Shown here: in pieces, positions 24,673 to 36,013 of the stretch | Layout: every line of letters starts with the position of its first letter | How positions within the stretch are numbered: position 1 is the stretch's first letter | Assembly (NCBI RefSeq): GCF_021134715.1 | Contig: NC_060020.1 | Coordinates: 6,572,001-6,636,000 of the forward strand | Length of the DNA: 64,000 nucleotides | Origin: Daphnia pulex | Lineage: Eukaryota > Arthropoda > Branchiopoda > Diplostraca > Daphniidae | Direction of reading: 5' to 3' | The notes under the pieces: model-generated | Database searches by the model: none | Seen by the model: the letters and a program-made list of their open reading frames with translations, nothing else | What the model was told of the DNA's origin: nothing | Translations under genes and position numbers: made by a program

Positions 24673-24758
24673 AAGTAATAAGCTTGTATTCCACTATGTC
24701 TATATATGTATTGTATTCCAACTATTCCACCTTGTAGTGGAATACAAGCTTATTACTT
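24673..24758. repeat. Perfect 24-bp inverted repeat with 38-bp loop
   Basis: The arms at 24673-24696 and 24735-24758 (beginning AAGTAATAAGCTTGTATTCC) are exact reverse complements. The hairpin lies in the roughly 300-base gap between the stop of cyclase gene A and the start of the Artemis-like gene, both on the minus strand. It could be a small foldback element or a transcript 3'-end structure. Confidence 0.85.
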
Positions 24759-24855
24759 GAACATCACAGTCTACGATGGGTTATTAATTATACTGATTGC
24801 TACTTGAAATACATTTAACCGACAGTGTCTATAAATGTCTATAATAAATAACAGT

Positions 24856-27731
24856 CTAGTCTGCGGATTCCTGATGATGAAGCAGCCAATAAGTCTGCAT
24901 CTCGCCTTTGCCCTGTGTAGGAAAAAGAGTTGAAATTAAGCTTTCGCTTCGGCACACTAGTTGAATAAAACATTGACAATTCAATGCCCACCTTGACCTT
25001 TACCAGCCCACGCTTTTCGCAGACAAACCCGGAAAACGACTCAAGGAGGCTGTAAGAGGTTGACGACATTTGAATGTTTCCCGGCTGTGGCGGCAAAATT
25101 CAAATTACAATTAAAACGGAAAACGAGCTAGGAAATTTGTGCACTTGAACTTTACATCACACGACGACTGCATTCTCGACGCTGTATTGATTGTATCTCC
25201 AAAAAAGCAGTAGCGAGGCATTTTAAGCCCAACTACTCCCGCTACTGCCGAGCCAGAGTGAAAACCTGAATTAACGTCAATATCTTAGCCATTTAGTTCT
25301 ACCCTCATTGCTTCAGGAATCTAAATGAAAACCTGTTCGGATACGGACGTCCATTCCAGTCGTGTTAACAAGTTCGTTAATTTCGTCTCGGAAGCTTAAA
25401 GCAACTGCAATAATCAATCTTTGAAAGTAAAATTCTATCTTAATCGATGAAATGCGCAATTTTTACCCAAGGCTACGTCTCTGACGTGGGACTTGTTCTC
25501 TTCCGGAGCACCTCCCACAACCATGTAAACTTTTCCAACAGTCTCTACCTTCAATTCGAAGCGTTTCATTTGATGGAATATATTATTTGAAATAGATTGT
25601 GTGACAAACTGAACCCACCTTGTAAACTTTGTGTCGATCAACAACAGTATCCAACTGGGAAAAAACCGCATTCATGCTTTTTACCATCTCCAAAGCATTA
25701 TCCGCATTGATTTCAATGTTTGTAAGTTCGACGAATAGAACTGTAATACTCTCAAAATTCTGCGAAGTACAACACACACCGCGATGAATTCACCAGTGTC
25801 CACACACTAGTATTGAATATCGTGGGTATGAAATTACCTGACAAGTATCTACTGGATGCGTTCCTTTACGCAAATTATCAGCCACCGATTGCGGAATCAT
25901 GGAGTACAGCAGCTGATCTCCGCGCTCCGTCCATTGTTCAAGCAGTTGGTGGGTTTTTTCCAATTCGTGCGATCGTTCCTCAGCTCGTTCGTATAAATCT
26001 TCCAGGCGGGAATTGTGCTGTAATCCTCCCATAACCATTTCTCGACCATTCCCGTGCATGCTCAAATCGTCGAGTTTGAGTCCAAGTTCGTCGAGATCCG
26101 TTAAGTTATTCACGATAGGGTTGCAAAGAAATATTACAGCATCCCTATACAATTTAAGAATGATATATGTAGAGGTAATTTAAATAAAACTGTCAGAAAT
26201 AATAAGATTGCTGCATCCCATTCTTTGAGATAGCGGAACTGGCCCTGCAGAAATAGGCGACGACTTTCCTCCGATTTGTTATTTCCTACGGTCTGTAAAG
26301 TTTTATTGCCTACTGTTTCTTCCTTTTTGTAGATCAAAAATAATTCGATTTCACACATAACTTTCTGTAAGCCAAGAATCTATGAACGTTAATAATTCAA
26401 GAACAATTAGCTATTTTTTTCACAAAGTATAAATGTTATATACATTTACTTACGTTATCCCACGTGAGGTTAACTCTAGGACGACGCATCTTGACTAGTT
26501 CGTCAAGGCTATGTCCAATTATTCCATCCATGAACATGATCTTTAATTGTTTGCCCGTGCTTATTATTTTAAGATCAGAACGAAAGATTAGGGCAAATGG
26601 AAAGAGTTGTAACAGGGCATTGCTAGACAACGTTGAAGACATTATTGCCCTCTTTGATTTGAAAAGGAAAAATTGCATCATATTCTAGTCTCAACCAGCC
26701 AATGTATTTGCGTCATACCATACTCACGTCAAGATTAAGATTGCTACCGTTCATCATCTCTCGACTAGCCAAATAGTCCCGATTGTTGAAATGAAGACGG
26801 AATCGATTTTGGTAATATTCATCCTCCCCAGTGGGTTCACTAGCTAACTCTTCGACGAGAAGTTCGATATTAAAGTAGTCTTTCGCAAGTTGAAGGAGCA
26901 GACCTATGTATTACCAATAAGATAAGAAAGGGAAACATGCAATTAGCTCTTCGCGGAACAGCGCTACACGCTTTTTAATCACGCGATTATTGGCCAATCA
27001 ATAACTGTGAATCAAGCTTAATTGACTCTACCTCTGAGGTAAGGGCAAAGGCCGCTGCGTGGAGTTCGGTAGTGCAGCAAAACACCATCAGCATCTTCGT
27101 GCGAGATGTACATGCTAGGCGAAACCATTTTGGGAAACATGTATCTCATTTGTAAATGGATATTGTCGATGCCGGTCAGGAAGTCGCAAAAGTAACGACC
27201 ACCAGCCTAAAAGCAATCAAACAAATTACTTAATTAACGTTGCGTGTCTATAACAAAGATTTTATGCTACTCAAAAATGAAATAAAAAATTGTAAATCAA
27301 AATGAAATTACTTTAATGATCTTGTCGTAACCATATTGGTCAAAGGAGCGGATAAAACAGCGCCCAAAATAATTCAAGAAATCAAGCTCCGTCAACCTAT
27401 TCCCGACAACTTCTGCAGCTGCGGTGGCCAATTCCATGACCAAATCCTTAATGACAACGAATTTAAAAATGAAAATTTGTTTTTAATTATTGTTTAACTG
27501 ATCTGGTAAGGTAACAGACAAAAGTTTTGTCATACATCCGGATAAGTTTGGTGAGTACAGAAGACAGTGTTGCGATAGTTGGTTTTTTCTAGGAGAGCGT
27601 GCCAGAGTTGTTCTCCATATTCCAACTTTAAAAACCAATGAATTTAGCTTACACGGTTGAATGCAACGTCGTCCGCATAAGTATTTTACCTGAAAGATAT
27701 TTTGGATGGTCTCAAAAATCATACCGTACAT
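24856..27731 (-). CDS. Gyc-89D-like: Soluble guanylyl cyclase subunit, Gyc-89D type (gene A)
   Basis: Exons: 27690-27731, 27536-27625, 27312-27446, 27032-27206, 26728-26903, 26454-26684, about 26219-26379, 25838-26144, 25619-25759, 25467-25548, 25333-25404, 25156-25265, 24992-25084 and 24856-24912, giving about 623 aa. Start [14 protein letters not shown]. The H-NOX domain has haem His106 ([11 protein letters not shown]) and Y-R-T-x-R, the usual Y-x-S-x-R with Thr for Ser. HNOBA, a signalling helix ([19 protein letters not shown]) and the cyclase domain follow. The metal Asp sites are Glu450 (LFVELTN) and Lys492 (ETVGKVYM); the base-selecting Glu and Cys557 (MPRYCFFG) and the Asn/Arg pair (DTINTASRM) are kept. 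Oddities: a 43-base intron (26685-26727) not in B-D, two introns of B-D missing, and a 74-base insertion (26145-26218) without a normal donor that must be removed to keep the frame. Confidence 0.85.
26139..26219 (-). repeat. 74-bp insertion between short direct repeats in gene A
   Basis: Reading the minus strand, GGGATGC occurs at 26213-26219 and again at 26139-26145, followed in each case by similar bases (AGCAATCTTATT versus TGTAATATTTCT). The 74 bases between interrupt the codons for ...[13 protein letters not shown], which are continuous in genes B, C and D. Removing exactly 74 bases restores the frame. The distal border has a fair acceptor (TTGTATAG) but no GT or GC donor fits the frame. 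Confidence 0.75.
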
Positions 27732-28620
27732 GTTGAACTCAACTTTTCTAACTTTCAAAGGCTCAGCGTTCACTAGAAATTGACGGTGACTGGGTTGAAA
27801 AAGTTGGACTCGTTACGTCGTAATTAGCACCAGCAAATGAATAATGTAATCGCTTTCATTCTGCTTTCTACTTTTATACTCGACAAGTGCACCACAACTT
27901 ATGCACGCAAATGACTGCCGTAGCGATCATGCGCATCGACTGTCTGCGCATCAACTGGTGCGGATCCAAATGGTCGGATCGAGCAGATCTGTAAAAAACG
28001 CTGAAGTCGATCGAATGAATTGTGGGATGTCGTGTGTCGCACAATACAATTATAGACGGTATGTCGGAAAAACGGAAGACTAATTACTATGTAAACTATT
28101 ATTCTTGCTAATTACATATTTCAATGATAACATTTTGTATTTTTATATCCATATAATTTCTTACATCACATAAAACAAACGTTACGTTAATTAACATCTA
28201 CTAACGACTTATTAATCATACTGTAAAGACATCAAATCATTCGCAAATAACACGATTAAACTGATAATTAAACAAATGTGATGTGTATATAAAAAAAGAC
28301 AATTGGAGTATTGGGCATAATAATATCCAATGATATATAAGACAATTTAATTTGCTGGTACATTTGACTTTAAATGAGTACTTGAGATCATTATTGTGTG
28401 ATCACTAGTTTGACATGAAACTTACCTTATTTTATACACCTTTTAGTGGTAAGTGTATATTTTAAAGACTAAAGATTGAATACAAGTACGTGACACTGTC
28501 CACGTAGTGCGCTAGAACCGGAAGGCACCACTCTGTCCAGCCAAATGTGCCCAACAAAATTTCCAGCATATCTGAGGTAACATTTTTAACAAACTGCGGA
28601 GCTGTTGGATGCTCACAAAC
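27732..28620. other. Intergenic region between cyclase genes A and B
   Basis: Upstream flank of gene A and 3' flank of gene B. It is AT-rich from 28080 onwards. A GC-richer block near 27900-28060 contains repeated ATGCGCATCGACTG-like words (27925-27955) and could be promoter DNA of gene A. No gene is seen. Confidence 0.4.
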
Positions 28621-31600
28621 CTATCGCGGAGGGGAACGGTATCTCAATAACCAATAGGTTTCCATTTCTCCTTTGCCCTAAATGTGGAATAGGTATACAA
28701 ATTTTAAATTGTAGTCAGACACGTTCACGAAAAATACCCGAATAAAGCAGTTCCACTTATTATTGGTGGATCACCTTGACAATTACGGTTCCACGAATCT
28801 TGCAATCGAATCCCACAAAGGATTTCAGAAGGTTGTAGGATACACTGGAAATCTGAATTCTACCAGGCTAAACAGGATAAATTAGATTTGAAAATATGAT
28901 TGCTGGATTATGTAATGTTGGTATACCAAACTAGTTGTTTGCATGCGCGCTGCAGTGTTGATAGTGTCACCAAAGAAACTGTAACGAGGTTTTTTCCTTC
29001 CGAGAAGTCCTGCTACTGCAGGGCCCGAATGAAGTCCTTGGAAATGTTATGCGCGATATTTATTTCAGAGTTGTTGATATGGGCAGTTAACTACAAGAAG
29101 AAAATTGCTAACCTATACGAATCTCGACTGGCATGCCGCTATTCGCTGATAACTCGTTGAGCAAGTCACGGAATCCAAGAGCCACTAGAAAATAATAGTT
29201 CAATGATAGACTACATTCCTCGATGGAATATTTAATAATATATACCCATACAGACGTCTTTGACGTGCGTATCGTTTTTGGTCGGTGCCCCACCAACTAC
29301 CATGTATACTTTCCCAATAGTCTCCACCTGCACCAGAAACCCAAGAAATAATTTCAATTAGAACTTTCGCCTGGCTAATATTCACTTTTACCTTGTAAAC
29401 GTTGTGTTGATCTATGACTTTGTCTAGGCCAGAAAAAACGGCATTCATACAACTGACAGCCTCTAGCGCACTTTTGATCATGATGTCGTCGATGTTTGTC
29501 ATTTCGACGAAAGAGGCAGTGATGCATTCAAAAGCCTAAATAAAAATTTGGCATCACCAAATGTCGTAAAACATTTGAAATTAAGAGAAATGAAGAAATG
29601 TGTTAGCCTAATTCATATCAGACATTCCGGAAAGTGGAAATGTTTGGCTAGCTTCCATCGAACTTAAAGGTACAAGTTTACAAAGCTAACAAGAAAACTT
29701 TGAAGCCTTACTTCACAAGTGTCAACAGGTTCTTTGCCTCTCCGCAAACTTTTGGCGATGGATTCGGGAATCATGGAATAAAGCAGCTCGTCCCCTCTTC
29801 GCTTCCACTCGTCAAGAAGGTCATGAGTGTTATGTAACTCTTTAGCTCTCTCTTCGGCTCGTTCGTACAAATCTTCCAAGCTGTTAAAACGACAAAGTTA
29901 ACGTGATTTTTAAAAATATGTTTCTACCTACGTTTTACCTGGAGTTATGTTGTTGTGCTGTCATGACCAATTCACGACTATGTCCATGCAAACTGAGATC
30001 ACCAATAGAGAGGCCGAGCTCGTACATATCTTCCATGTTGTCAATTCTAGGGTGCAAAAATGCAGCGATATAATCAGCCGTCCACTTCTTTTTTTTTTTC
30101 AAACTTACAGCGGGTTGCAGAGATACATGATGGCTTGCCAATCTTTCATGTGACGCATCTCTCCGCGAAGCAAAAGTCGACGAGGCTGATCGTTCTTCGG
30201 TTCGTCTGGCATAGTTTTACAAACCTTTGATAGCGGATATTCTTCCGTATTCCTAGCCAGCATCATTTCCAGTTCGCATGCGACGCGTTGCAGTGTGACT
30301 AACTAAATTAAAAACAATCAACTTTTATAGTGGAGGAACAAGTAAAATTAAATACTAGATATTATGTAGGTAAATATTTACGTTGTCCCAAGTGAGGTTT
30401 AATCTAGGACGACGCAATCTTGCAACGTCTGGCAGAATTTGTCCGATCAACATCCGACGAGAAAACATTAGCCTTAACTGACAGCCAACGGCAATTATCT
30501 TTAAGTCAGAACTGAAGATCAGACAGAAGGGGAAAAGTTGCAGCAGAATGGAACTGGAGAGTTGAGGCAACGGTTCCTGGTAATCATTGGCCGTTGTCGA
30601 GGTGAGGAAGTTTGCTTTCCGCTCTAGTGCCATGGCACCGTGTTCAATCGTTTTGCAGGCCATGTAATCACGATTGTCAAAATTGATCCGAATTCGGTAT
30701 TGGTAGCCCATTTCGCTGTTGCCGTAGGTATTTTGAGAAAATGTTCCAGCGGCAAGACGAATGCCGTAAAAATCTGTTGCAACCTGATCCAGTAAGCCTG
30801 TTAAAAATGAATTATTAATTTATTACGATAAAGTATATTTTATTTTCGAGAAGATTCCTATTTCCTAGCACTAAACTTATTTATACATGGATGTTACATA
30901 GTATACCGCCTTATGGGAATTTTTAGAACTGCTCAGCACGGAATTTTTTTAAAAAAGCAAAAATTAAACAATACCCGTTTTGTTTATTTACTACAGCAGT
31001 ATTTGCGAATCATATTAGATTTAAAATTTCACAAATAATTCCCCCCCCCCCCTCGAATCGGTGGATCTTTACGGGTATCTTTACAACGAAATTGGATGGA
31101 GAATCCAATTCATAGCACTCGTTGCAGTTGATTCCTCGTTTAACTTATTTATTCTAATTATACTTTTCAATATTTCTTACGTCTTACGTCTTACGATTAC
31201 CGTAAAGGTATGGATAAAAGCCAATTCTGGATGTCCGATAGTGAATGACTACTCCATCCGCATCTTCTTCCAAGACGTAAATAAAGGGATGATCCATTTT
31301 AGGATATCTGTACTTCATGTGCAGATGGACGCTATCTATTCCGGAAAGAAAGTTGCAAAAAAATCGTCCGCATCTCTGCTCGTCAGAAAGAAGGAAAAAA
31401 TGACATTATATTATTCAGGCTGCATCATAAAGGACGGATAACGCAATCGCAAAGGCTTCCATTTCCTTTTCATTTCTTATTTGTTGACATAAATGGAACT
31501 TGCAAAAAAGACACACACTCTGCAGTTCATTCGTCTTTTCAACACAAGCGTCGCATGTTAATATTTCTTTTTTGACGCAACTCGTCTCTGCATGGTTCTT

Positions 31601-33481
31601 TGGTAAGTTTCTAGGCATTCATTCACAACCCGTATCTCCAGCCAAGTTAGAATGACTTCCTTTCGCGGAAACGTCCGCTAGACAAGCTTGAATCGATATG
31701 TAGCAGTTCCAAACGGACAAAACTTTTTTAAAAAGTTTCAACCGCCATATAGTGAGACGTCGGCATACAATCGGCTCTGCTATCGACTGTAATCCAGCAT
31801 TTTATGTTTCCTTCTAAAATTGTCAATTTTGCTCTCATCCGCTTACGTCTGGCGTTTTCAAAAATATTACTGGTTTGGGTACCGGAATCAATTTCTTTTG
31901 TGTTCGATTCAGCCGGATAAAGACTATATAACATTAAATTGAGAAATATCTTGGAAATGGCTTTTTTAGTTACTTTGATTAACGTTTCATATTTGAAGGG
32001 TCCAGCTGCGCGGATGAAGCATCGGCCGAAATAGGTCAGGAAATCTTGCGGTGTCGAGCCGTCGGCTATTAAATTAGCGGCTACATTTGCCATTTTAATC
32101 GCCAAGTCCTTACATATATACCCATATAAAAATTAAGAGTTAAAAATTTTGAATTTCATTGAAAAGCGAGTTCTTGCATCGTATTTACTTCCGAATAGAT
32201 ACTGTGAGTGCAAAAGGTGGTATTTTGGTATTCCACTTTTTCAAGAAGCGAAAGCCAGACGTCATTTCCGTAATCTGCCTGCAAAGAAGACATAAACAAA
32301 AATTCAATATCAAGTCGAACTTAACTTGTTGTTGTGATACATCAGCACCGTATAACCGTGAAATAAGAAGTCTGAAACAAACTTCAAACAACGCTGAATT
32401 CAAGTATAATACATTTCTGAATAAAGCAAGAGGTAAATACGTAATCAAAAAACAAAAGTTGTTGAATTCTCGTTGTTTCTATAAGAACAAAAAGGTAATA
32501 AGTACGATTAAGCTGGATTACGGAAACGGAAGCCCTTTCACAGTGGAGGTTTTCAGGTACGGTGATCCTGTTTTCATCTGTACGAAATTACATGTCTGAA
32601 TTTATGAATACAAAGGAGAATACATGCATGCACAAATCTACGTAATGCATAAGAATGGAAGAGCCTAGCAATACCGTTTAGAGTAAACATATGGTACACT
32701 GTACAAGGCAGCAGGCAAACTACGTACTACTTATACGACAGAATAAATAAGTCACATCGATCAGCCCCCCTGAGAAATGCACGCGCCAGTGCAACTTGCA
32801 CGAGCCACTGACTGTTTTTCTTGGACTGAAATAATGTTAAGATTGTTTACAGTAGACCTACTATAGAGAATTTTTGTTCAAATACGCATGATTTCCTCTT
32901 TGTTCAGAAAATTCTTTGAATTGCTCTTTTCGGACGCTTTTTTCAGAGCTATATAGACATCTATAACTCTGCTTTTTTTTCAGTTACATAAGCATACTTA
33001 ATTCTTAGTTCGCGTTACATTCCGGTCGACAACTTTTATCACGTCTATGTCGTCAATATTACGCAAATTCTTAACGCAAATAGAACGCGGTCCCATGGTT
33101 TTTTAATCACTTTTTATATTCTTTTGACAAAAATTCTATCCCTGATTTTGTTTGATTTTTAAATGTAATGGGGCTAGATCTCACAAGTCTTCTGGCAGCT
33201 TTTCAAACACTAAAGCGCATTTAAAGATTTAAACTCGTTTAAACTTTAATAATCAATACTCTCGTGATCTTCTTAGTCAATGTTAATCCCCACCCTTCAT
33301 TTTCTCCAATTGCTTAAATTAATTTAATATAAAAAAATAAGCTTGTAACGTTGATAAGGGAATTATGAAAAAGAATATTACAAAAGTGCTAAGTCGATTC
33401 AGCTTATATCGCAGCACATATAATAAGAATATTTCTCACCTGAATAATGGAGCCTATGGTCTCGAAAATAAGTCCGTACAT
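28621..33481 (-). CDS. Gyc-89D-like: Soluble guanylyl cyclase subunit, Gyc-89D type (gene B), with Cys-to-Ser in the base pocket
   Basis: Fourteen exons: 33440-33481, 32189-32278, 31974-32108, 31201-31375, 30382-30797, 30109-30302, 29939-30046, 29712-29880, 29392-29535, 29246-29327, 29113-29184, 28927-29036, 28775-28867 and 28621-28677, 628 aa. Start [14 protein letters not shown]. Haem His106 ([11 protein letters not shown]) and Y-R-T-S-R are present. In the cyclase domain the two metal Asp are Glu454 (SFVEMTN) and Lys497 (ETIGKVYM). Unlike A, C and D, the guanine-selecting Cys is Ser562 and the preceding Met is Lys ([10 protein letters not shown]). The junction after the HNOBA region also gives Ser instead of Arg ([11 protein letters not shown]). 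The Asn/Arg pair (DTINTAARM) is intact. No stops or frameshifts were found. Its closest relative is gene C, with which it shares all intron positions. Confidence 0.87.
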
Positions 33482-34828
33482 ATCGAATGGGTCCGAGTAA
33501 CTGACGGCAGATTGATGGCAGAAGAGAGAAAATCGATTTCGCTTTTTAAAAAATATTCACTTTCACTATATGCTCGCCAAGTTTCTATCTAGAATAATAA
33601 TATTGGCAAATTGTATTAGGTTCTTCACACAATTTTTCCGTTGCTATCGTCACAATATGGACCCTTTCACACCCAGTGACTGGGTTTCCCAGGTGATGGG
33701 GATTGGCGCGCCTATTATATTTGTAACTGCAAGAAACTCAAATGGTGAAAGGAGAAGTGAGATAAAGTACCCAGCTAAAAAAAAAGGATGTCAGGTTATT
33801 AAATAAACCTTGAAACGACAAAAGGGAAATTGTGTTCTTTACTCGGCAAGCAATAGGAGTCGTTTGGTGGACGCGGAACTCACGCATCCGACTGTATAGA
33901 CCCATATCTTGGTATTCCCTGGTCTTCCAGTATACGTACGGTACGGTATACCCTTTCACATTTGTTGCTTCATATATTTTCCATATTTCAAACGAAAGAG
34001 CATGCGTACTAACTTCGTAGATGCTTATGTTGATTCCTTGAGCCTATAGGTCTACTATGCAGACGAAAAGATTTCTTTTCATTAGGCTGTCTTGTCTGTT
34101 TATTAAATCAAGGCATAATTCGTGCATAAGAAATTTTTACGCAGACATAGACTGACATGGAAAGCGACGGTCTGATTAAAGTTTATTGATCCGATTAAAT
34201 CATTTTTTTTTCTTAGTAATATAAACACGTGAAAGCTGAGATACGGCCAGCGTCGCACAAGGGGTTTTTTCAAAAGTGTCACCTTTTTGGGGTTTTCTGA
34301 GAAAAGAAGAAAATCGATAAAAACGCGCGCTTTATTTAAAAACTTTCTATAACACACAAATCCAATCGCTGACTGTCAAAATCTAATTTTGTCGTTAAAA
34401 TATAATTTGTCTCTTGTACTAACCCAAAAGTGAACTTTTGTTTTGACGTAAGCTGAATGAACTCAGTTCCACGTTTATAAAAGTGAAACTTTCTTTCAAA
34501 TTTAGAATTACACGTGCCCGAAAATATTGAATGAGTTTCTGCTTCGGGCAAGATTTTAAAATAATAAAGACCAACTATCATAAATGTCCGTAGAGACCAT
34601 GAATTATTCAAGAGTGATAGAATTACAGTAACCCAATACATTTTCTTGTTGCATTATTTTCCTTGTGCAATGTAGAGGACTAGAGGCTACGACAGTAATA
34701 CAGGCGACACAGTATAACTTTCAGTCTGAGTTGCTCACCACCAACTGGACTCGATATGGAATAGTATTGCAAAGGTACGTCTGATTTCGCGGGAAAGGGA
34801 TTATTATTTTCTCAGAGGACATAGTTGA
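33482..34828. other. Upstream flank of gene B
   Basis: No gene is seen. Near 33943-34012 it contains a block resembling the upstream flank of gene C (listed separately). The rest is AT-rich unique-looking DNA. Confidence 0.4.
33943..34012 (-). promoter_or_regulatory. Upstream block shared by genes B and C (B copy)
   Basis: Shares several words in the same order with the flank of gene C at about 41646-41713: TACGG-x-A, CCCTTTCACATTTGTTGCTT (C copy CCCTTGTCATTTGTTGCTT) and GAGCATGCGTACTA. It lies about 460-530 bases upstream of the gene B start; in gene C the distance is about 310-375. It may be a retained promoter element or simply duplicated DNA. Confidence 0.4.
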
Positions 34829-36013
34829 TATAGAGGTTTTTCCATTTGGTTCGTGTAAGTAGAGGGAAAAGTCGTGCGGCTAGTCGACTAGTGCGCACCA
34901 TGGCGGGGGATAGCCGAAACTTGCTGCAGACTTTGCTTGATCCAAACGATAGTCACCGTAAGGCCATGTACTGTAACCTGTCAGGCTGTCAGCAGCAAAA
35001 GTGAAACCTGTTTTTTTTCTTAAGTGTTTAAAATGACAAAAGGTTTTTGTTTCATATGTTCAACTTATGAAACAAAAATAGATCGCCGAAGTTTTTTCAA
35101 AGTGAAATGAGTTCTTTCTCAATTGAATTACTGTTAATGTTGCATTCTGGCACTTTGAAAAAACTTCGGCGATCTATTTTTGTTTCATAAGTTGAACATA
35201 TGAAACAAAAACCTTTTGTCATTTTAAACACTTAAGAAAAAAAACAGGTTTCACTTTTGCTGCTGACAGCCTGACAGGTTACAGTACATGGCCTTACGGT
35301 GACTATCGTTTGGATCAAGCAAAGTCTGCAGCAAGTTTCGGCTATCCCCCGCCATGGTGCGCACTAGTCGACTAGCCGCACGACTTTTCCCTCTACTTAC
35401 ACGAACCAAATGGAAAAACCGGTTTTTCCATTTGGTTCGTGTAAGTAGAGGGAAAAGTCGTGCGGCTAGTCGACTAGTGCGCACCATGGCGGTGGATAGC
35501 CGAAACTTGCTGCAGACTTTGCTTGATTCAAACGATAGTCACCGTAAGGCCATGTACTGTAACCTGTCAGGCTGTCAGCAGCAAAAGTGAAACCTGTTTT
35601 TTTTCTTAAGTGTTTAAAATGACAGAAGGTTTTTGTTTCATATGTTCAACTTATGAAAAAAAAAGAGTTCGCCGAAGTTTTTTTAAAGTGAAATGAGTTC
35701 TTTCTCAATTGAATTACTGTTAATGTTGCATTCTGGCACTTTGAAAAAACTTCGGCGATCTCTTTTTTTTTTCATAAGTTGAACATATGAAACAAAAACC
35801 TTTTGTCATTTTAAACACTTAAGAAAAAAAACAGGTTTCACTTTTGCTGCTGACAGCCTGACAGGTTACAGTACATGGCCTTACGGTGACTATCGTTTGG
35901 ATCAAGCAAAGTCTGCAGCAAGTTTCGGCTATCCACCGCCATGGTGCGCACTAGTCGACTAGCCGCACGACTTTTCCCTCTACTTACACGAACCAAATGG
36001 AAAAACCTCTATA
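34829..36013. mobile_element. 1185-bp palindromic double foldback element
   Basis: The whole block is a near-perfect palindrome centred between 35420 and 35421, and each half is itself a palindrome. The outer ends read TATAGAGG and CCTCTATA, so TA flanks are possible. Unit 1 (34836-35420) has arms of about 270 bases around a 46-base loop (35105-35150); unit 2 (35421-36006) is similar. The centre reads GGAAAAACCGGTTTTTCC without the TATAGA end. No transposase is encoded, so this is a non-autonomous foldback/MITE-type element. Each of the four arms contains the same short open frame after a GCACCATGGCGG start context. It lies between the recent duplicates, genes B and C. Confidence 0.85.

Noticed and set aside
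31415..31618. Cys-rich 67-codon minus-strand frame ([18 protein letters not shown]) within gene B
   Set aside because: Lies wholly in an intron of gene B and has no counterpart in gene C's equivalent intron. The zinc-finger-like spacing fits no family I know.
35251..35590. Two identical-looking 78-codon frames on opposite strands
   Set aside because: They are the same foldback arm read on each strand, not a gene pair.
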